A DNA stretch of 27,818 nt from JAQVUB01 sp033809415 (GTDB taxonomy: Bacteria; Verrucomicrobiota; Lentisphaeria; Oligosphaerales; Oligosphaeraceae): NCBI GenBank assembly GCA_033809415.1, contig JAPXLT010000023.1, forward strand, positions 1 through 27,818, read 5' to 3'. This document shows, piece after piece, positions 24,177 through 27,818 of this stretch (its first letter is position 1; every line of letters starts with the position of its first letter). The notes under the pieces were generated by a model. That model did not search any database. It saw only the letters and a list, made by a program, of their open reading frames with translations, and was not told the DNA's origin. Made by a program: the position numbers and the translations under genes.

Positions 24177-24179
24177 GAT

Positions 24180-24926
24180 TTACTTGCAAACGAAGCGGCA
24201 GTATTCCCCGGCCAGATCGAGCGCTTTCATCTCTGGTTGCACGGTAATTTCGCCGGTGATTTTTCCATCCAGCAGGACGATGACTTTTTTTGCCCAGAGT
24301 GCGACGGCGGGTTCATGGGTGACCATCAGGATGGTTTTTCCATCCTGGTCACAGAATTGCCGCAGTTGCTGGCAGAGTTCTTGGCCGGCGACACTGTCCA
24401 GGCTGCCGGTGGGTTCATCGGCCAGAATGACGCTCGGAGAAGTCAGCAGTGCTCTGGCGATGGCAACGCGTTGCTGTTCACCGCCACTGAGAGTACCTGG
24501 ACGCCTCGATAGTTTGTCCGCAATACCCAGGCGTTCGACAAGCGTGTGCAAAAGTTCCTGATCGGGTTTCTGTCCATCGGCAAACAGCGGCAGGCAGATA
24601 TTGTCCAGCACCGGCAGATTGGGAAGCAGGTTGAAGGCCTGAAAAACAAAGCCGATTTTACGTCGCCGCAATGCGGTCATGCGCAGGTCGTTCAGACAGT
24701 TGATTTCTTCGCCGCCGACTAGAATGCGTCCGGAATCACAGCTGGTCAAGCCGGCTATGCAGTGCAATAGCGTGCTTTTGCCGGAACCCGATGGCCCCAT
24801 GATGGCAATGAAATCACCTTCCCGAGCAGTCAGCGAGATGTCGCGCAAGACGGTAGTTTTCTGTGTGCCTGTCGTGAAGCTTTTTACCAGATGTTCAATT
24901 TGTAAAGGATGCAATTCGTTTTTCAT
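24180..24926 (-). CDS. ABC transporter ATP-binding protein, LolD/MacB-like
   Basis: 248 residues. Walker A GPSGSGKST is at 44-52, Q-loop Gln96 in VFQAFNLLPN, signature LSGGEQQRVAIARAL at 146-160, Walker B ILADEPTGSLD at 167-177 and switch His204 in VTHEP. It would dimerise and drive the FtsX-type permease encoded next, probably for extraction or export of an envelope substrate. The start at ATG 24926 gives a normal N-terminus (MKNELHPLQI), but the bases upstream are C-rich heptamers and TTCCT. No ribosome-binding site is visible, so translation initiation may be weak, leaderless or unusual. Confidence 0.95.
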   Translation of the reverse strand: MKNELHPLQIEHLVKSFTTGTQKTTVLRDISLTAREGDFIAIMGPSGSGKSTLLHCIAGLTSCDSGRILVGGEEINCLNDLRMTALRRRKIGFVFQAFNLLPNLPVLDNICLPLFADGQKPDQELLHTLVERLGIADKLSRRPGTLSGGEQQRVAIARALLTSPSVILADEPTGSLDSVAGQELCQQLRQFCDQDGKTILMVTHEPAVALWAKKVIVLLDGKITGEITVQPEMKALDLAGEYCRFVCK

Positions 24927-24931
24927 AGGAA

Positions 24932-24950
24932 GGGTGCAGGGTGCAGGGCA
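24932..24950 (+). repeat. short heptamer array 5 bp from the ABC ATPase start
   Basis: GGGTGCA twice, then GGGCA, on the plus strand. On the ATPase strand it is C-rich and ends 5 nt before ATG, where a ribosome-binding site would be expected. Confidence 0.88.
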
Positions 24951-24965
24951 ATACTCGTTACCTAA

Positions 24966-25090
24966 GATTTTTTAACCACGAAATACACGAACAGGCACGA
25001 AAATTTTCTATGGGGGTTGCTGCTTTGACGGATGAGCCTGCTCTGGCGAAATTCTTGTGTGCCAAGATCGGCTTTACGCAATTGCGTCGG
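24966..25090 (+). repeat. dispersed repeat, modules A and C (part)
   Basis: TTTTTTAACCACGAAATAC begins module A, which ends in GGGGTTGCTGCTTTGACGG. Module C (TTCTTGTGTGCCAAGATCGG, then CTTTACGCA) follows. It is part of a 532-bp gap (24927-25458) made up almost wholly of repeats. Confidence 0.88.
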
Positions 25091-25104
25091 AGGCGATATG
25101 GAGC

Positions 25105-25121
25105 GCCGGCGGCTCGCCGGC
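25105..25121. repeat. GC-rich REP-like palindrome
   Basis: GCCGGCG-GCT-CGCCGGC, a perfect 7-bp stem with a 3-nt loop, in the context GGAGCGCC...GGCACGGC. It interrupts the series of A and C modules. Confidence 0.75.
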
Positions 25122-25137
25122 ACGGCATCATGACTAC

Positions 25138-25255
25138 AACCTATTTTCTTGTCCACGGAAAACACTGAAAGCACGGAAATTTTATAGAGTTGTTGCTTTG
25201 ATGAATGAGCTTGCATGTGGAATTGCGGTCTGGTTTGTTGCTTTCTCCGAATGCA
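25138..25255 (+). repeat. dispersed repeat, modules A and B
   Basis: ACAACCTATTTTCTTGTCC and ACGGAAAACACTGAAAGC lead into TATAGAGTTGTTGCTTTGA and a module B tail (GTTTGTTGCTTTCTCCGAA). It is close to 27538-27625 and to the inverse of 4790-4860. Confidence 0.85.
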
Positions 25256-25284
25256 TGGCGCCCTTGGCGGTTGGTTCCTCGTTA

Positions 25285-25379
25285 TTGAACCGCCAAGACG
25301 CCAAGGTCGCCAAGGTCGGCTTTACGGAGTTGAGTCGTCTGTGTGGTTGCAAGGCGTTAAGTTAAGAGGATTATCCCGC
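25285..25379 (+). repeat. CGCCAAGR microrepeat and module C
   Basis: Three CGCCAAG(A/G) words separated by 1-3 bp lead directly into module C (CGGCTTTACGGAGTTGAG, then TCGTCTGTGTGGTT). It agrees with 2997-3063 at nearly every base. Confidence 0.88.
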
Positions 25380-25384
25380 AGTCC

Positions 25385-25454
25385 CCCCTGTCCCCTGCCC
25401 CCTGCCCCCTGCCCCCTGCACCCTGTCCCCTGTCCCCTGCACCCTGCACCCTGC
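25385..25454 (-). repeat. heptamer array after the pseudopilin gene
   Basis: Ten 7-bp units: CCCCTGT, four CCCCTGC, ACCCTGT, CCCCTGT, CCCCTGC and two ACCCTGC. They are followed by ACCC and the stop codon of the pseudopilin. On the pseudopilin strand the array is G-rich and starts within 5 bp of the stop codon. Confidence 0.97.
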
Positions 25455-25458
25455 ACCC

Positions 25459-26244
25459 TTATTGGAATGTCACGCTTGGGTTATCGCAAACGTTCATGTG
25501 GGCATTTGCCGCACGCGGTCCGAAGGGGTATTGGGTGTTGCAGGGCGGGTTCCAGGTATGCCCTGGCGCCAGGTTGTGTCCGTTGTCTTGCAGCTGGATA
25601 TTCGAGTTCATGCGTACAAATCCGCAATGGCCATCGAGATAGACGGCATTGCAGCAGCGCTGATGCCGGAAAGCGACATTGCCAAGGCTGCTGCGGTTGG
25701 CTTTCGACAAGGGGATTGCTGGGTAGAAGCCGACATGTTCATCGCCGGGCTGCTTCTGATAATCACACCAAGTGATCGATTTAGCTGGCTGCTTGAGGCG
25801 TGAATCAGCCACCTTGACAAAATCAACGACATAGCCAGTTGAACGCCCACTGCGGGAGTTGGACAGCATATTTCCGCTGCCGCCGTATGAAATCGGCAAG
25901 TCCTGCAAAATTCCCAGGCGCCCCAGAGTTTGCGTGGTGCCGTCTCCGGGGCAGCGGGTGATCTTCTCCGGCAGGCTGCCACCCTGGGAACTGGCAAAGG
26001 CCTCGACAAAACCGCTTTCGGGTTTGAGATAGGTCTGCACATCCGGCAGATAATCATCCCAGGTCATCGCATAAATCGATGTGGCCACGCCATACTGCTT
26101 AAGCAGATTGCCGCAGGAGGTCGTCACCGCTTTTGCACGCGCTTTGCCGAGCCCCGGCAACAGCATACCCGCCAGAACAGCAATCAGGCCAATCACCGTC
26201 AGCAACTCAATCAAAGTAAAAAAATCTGTCTTTTTGCAACTCAT
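25459..26244 (-). CDS. type II secretion/pilus-like pseudopilin with H-X9-DG domain
   Basis: 261 residues. The N-terminus is a prepilin signal and helix: short basic leader MSCKKTDF, then FTLIELLTVIGLIAVLAGM. The residue before the cut site is Phe and not Gly, a deviation common in this phylum's pseudopilins. The C-terminal part has H194-(9 residues)-D204-G205, the H-X9-DG signature of a pseudopilin-like family expanded in Lentisphaerota and Planctomycetota. Those proteins are membrane-anchored and face the periplasm; individual roles are mostly unknown. ATG 26244 has no clear ribosome-binding site. No other secretion genes are nearby, so it is an orphan copy. Confidence 0.92.
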   Translation of the reverse strand: MSCKKTDFFTLIELLTVIGLIAVLAGMLLPGLGKARAKAVTTSCGNLLKQYGVATSIYAMTWDDYLPDVQTYLKPESGFVEAFASSQGGSLPEKITRCPGDGTTQTLGRLGILQDLPISYGGSGNMLSNSRSGRSTGYVVDFVKVADSRLKQPAKSITWCDYQKQPGDEHVGFYPAIPLSKANRSSLGNVAFRHQRCCNAVYLDGHCGFVRMNSNIQLQDNGHNLAPGHTWNPPCNTQYPFGPRAANAHMNVCDNPSVTFQ

Positions 26245-26361
26245 ATACTATATTTCATCGAAGACTGAAAACACATTCTTTCCAGCAAAGAACATGCCAT
26301 GTTTTTGAGCAGTCAATTGGCGGGAAAAGCGGCGGTTGCTGCACTGAGTCAGGGCACGGTC

Positions 26362-26378
26362 TGCACCATGGCGGTGCA
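26362..26378 (+). other. small hairpin upstream of the GT4 gene
   Basis: TGCACC-ATGGC-GGTGCA, a 6-bp stem with 5-nt loop, 11 bp before the start codon. It also encloses a four-codon ATG...TAA frame. It could influence translation of the following gene, which lacks a good ribosome-binding site. A similar CACC-ATGTT-GGTG hairpin lies near 27707. Confidence 0.35.
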
Positions 26379-26388
26379 ATAAATTCTC

Positions 26389-27504
26389 ATGTTAGAAAAC
26401 AGGCGCATTTTATTATTGGATTGTTCGCCATTTTGCGGCGGGGCACAGGAAAGTTTCTGGAGCCTGGCCGAGGCGTTGGCAGGGCAGGGCATTCCCATTA
26501 TGCTGCTGTGTGCGGATACCAGTGCTGACGGGCTGATTGTTCGAGCACGTCGGCATGGGATTCCCTGCCGATCCTTTACCGCTAGGCATTGGCCCTTCAG
26601 CTTTTCAGGAGCCTGCCAATATGCGGTTGATCATCGACAGTTCCAGGCGGTCTGGGAGTCTGTCCTTGATGAATTTCCACCGGCTCTGATTCATGCCAAT
26701 TGCTTGCGCTCTCTGCTATTGTTGTCACGGGGGCGTTCCGGAGAGGTACCTGTGTTGCTGCATGATCGCGACATCCGCTGCCCAGTCCTACTGCCGCGCA
26801 TCCTGGCCAGACGTCTGCGGAAAGTGATTGCCATTTCAACTGCCGTAGCTGAAAAATGGCAGGGACTTCTTGCGCCGGAACAGATCCGGATTGTTCCAAA
26901 TGGTTTTATTCTGCCACCATGGAATCCGCCGGAAATGGAATCCGGGGCGCCATCGCGTCCGTTCACTGTTTTGCAGGTGGCTGATTTTGTCGCGTGGAAA
27001 AATCATACGCTCTTTCTTGAGACAATTCGCTGCCTGACCGGAAAGCTGCCTGACTTTCGTGCGGTGATCCGGGGACGTGTGCGCAATGCGGCGGAAGCGG
27101 CTTTGCGGCGACGAATCGAACAGCAGCGCAATCAGCTTGGCTTGAGCAATATTGTTGATATCATTGACCATCCAGGCAGTGCCGCCGAACAGATTGCCGC
27201 TGCGGATATTCTTGTTTCCTGCGCAGAGGAGGAGCCTTTCGGACGGGTTTTAATTGAAGCGCTGGCACTTGGCAAAGTCGTTGTAGCAGTGGATGGTGCT
27301 GGGCCGGCGGAAATCCTGCAAGGTCAAGCGGCAGGCAGCCTTTGTCCTCCACAACCGGAAATATTGGCAAGAGCGATCCTAAATTGGCACGAAGAAAAAA
27401 AATACCTTAAAGCAGCCAATGCCGCCCGAACCCTCGCGGAAAAATATTCCCTGTCAGCGCACCTCGAGGCAATCAAGGCAGTCTATGAAGAGTGCCTGCC
27501 ATGA
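26389..27504 (+). CDS. GT4-type (GT-B) glycosyltransferase
   Basis: 371 residues. The N-terminal domain carries CGGAQESFW near residue 16-24, the loop expected at the start of GT-B family 4 enzymes. The C-terminal domain has VLQVADFVAWKNH and the donor-binding EPFGRVLIEALALGK with the EX7E pair E282 and E290. Such cytoplasmic or membrane-associated enzymes transfer a sugar from a nucleotide sugar with retention, building LPS, exopolysaccharide or glycolipid; the substrate is not known. ATG 26389 lacks a clear ribosome-binding site. It stands alone, divergent from the pseudopilin gene, so there is no cluster context. Confidence 0.92.
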   Translation: MLENRRILLLDCSPFCGGAQESFWSLAEALAGQGIPIMLLCADTSADGLIVRARRHGIPCRSFTARHWPFSFSGACQYAVDHRQFQAVWESVLDEFPPALIHANCLRSLLLLSRGRSGEVPVLLHDRDIRCPVLLPRILARRLRKVIAISTAVAEKWQGLLAPEQIRIVPNGFILPPWNPPEMESGAPSRPFTVLQVADFVAWKNHTLFLETIRCLTGKLPDFRAVIRGRVRNAAEAALRRRIEQQRNQLGLSNIVDIIDHPGSAAEQIAAADILVSCAEEEPFGRVLIEALALGKVVVAVDGAGPAEILQGQAAGSLCPPQPEILARAILNWHEEKKYLKAANAARTLAEKYSLSAHLEAIKAVYEECLP

Positions 27505-27537
27505 AAAACTCTTGATGTCTTGGCGTGAACTGGCACA

Positions 27538-27625
27538 CACAACCCATTTTTTGTCCACGGAAAACACGGAAAGCGCGGAAAATTTATAGGATTGCTGCTC
27601 TGACGGATAGGGTTGCATGTGGTTT
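27538..27625 (+). repeat. dispersed repeat module A
   Basis: ACACAACCCATTTTTTGTCC, then ACGGAAAACACGGAAAGCG and TATAGGATTGCTGCTCTGAC. It starts 34 bp after the GT4 stop codon. The rest of the gap to the window end (27626-27786) shows a small hairpin near 27707 and nothing else I recognise. Confidence 0.85.
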
Positions 27626-27786
27626 AACCTAAAAAAAGCAGTTAAAGCTGATTTTTAGTCCTAATTCTTTTGTTTTCAAAGTTTTGTGAAGCTCATGCCG
27701 TTCACCATGTTGGTGCAGGGCGTTTTCATTCATTTTCATGGACAGTGGCAAAAACGGGAAACGAACGGCTGATCGGCGATGTTGGA

Positions 27787-27818
27787 ATTAGCCCTGAAAG
27801 GGCGTGACATACCAGCCC
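27787..27818. repeat. REP-like hairpin at the window edge
   Basis: TTA followed by GCCCT-GAA-AGGGC (27791-27803) and GTGACATACC. Such short palindromes resemble the other REP-like pieces. It is cut by the window end, so its extent is unknown. Confidence 0.45.

Noticed and set aside
24966..25379. Fragment of a decayed transposase gene
   Set aside because: Similarity is only to other intergenic blocks; none of the six frames shows a recognisable transposase motif.
26247..26260. TATAGTAT next to the pseudopilin start as a promoter
   Set aside because: It lies 2 bp from the ATG and has no good -35 partner; the transcript would start inside the coding region.

Overview
The window looks like a chromosomal segment of a Gram-negative, anaerobic-type bacterium of the PVC group, most likely Lentisphaerota (Victivallales-like). 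That placement is inference. It rests on a pseudopilin carrying the H-X9-DG motif together with a TLIELL signal that lacks Gly at -1, a GTP-dependent PEP carboxykinase, a GH9-like lipoprotein, and intergenic DNA crowded with short repeats. I found no tRNA, rRNA, CRISPR array, transposase or prophage gene.

Layout. 238-2628 (+): GTP-PEP carboxykinase with a plausible promoter and a strong intrinsic terminator, then a HIT-family nucleotide hydrolase. 3088-8913 (-): a GT39-like membrane glycosyltransferase, a three-domain acyltransferase/carrier/acyl-activating enzyme, and a calcineurin-like phosphoesterase; this set fits envelope and lipid metabolism. 9144-12521 (+): a large secreted GH9-like lipoprotein. 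12724-14970 (-): a SpoU/TrmH RNA methyltransferase and a DEAD-box RNA helicase. 15402-17893 (+): a two-gene BsuBI/PstI-type restriction-modification system, predicted to act on CTGCAG. 18118-20950: divergent MscS channel (-) and ClC channel with CBS domains (+). 21226-24926 (-): an ABC transporter made of a double-FtsX permease and a LolD/MacB-like ATPase. 25459-26244 (-): pseudopilin. 26389-27504 (+): GT4-type glycosyltransferase.

The genes are mostly of known families. The unusual content lies between them. Nearly every convergent or co-directional gap carries pieces of a mosaic repeat family (called here modules A-F), joined in different orders and orientations. It also carries tandem arrays with 7-, 9- or 11-bp units. 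Three of the four divergent gaps lack repeats and the fourth has only short ones. The arrays often touch start or stop codons. At the methyltransferase gene an array supplies the last codons. Between the ABC ATPase and its permease repeats fill the gap.

The most interesting pattern is strand polarity. Arrays lying just 3' of a gene are G-rich on that gene's coding strand, whereas arrays lying just 5' of a gene are C-rich on the coding strand. Convergent pairs (GH9-like/methyltransferase and ClC/FtsX) each have two different arrays, each G-rich for its own gene. The (GGGTGCA)n array fits the formal G-quadruplex pattern. Only two clear intrinsic terminators are visible in the window, so a role of these arrays at transcript ends is a testable idea, not something the sequence proves.
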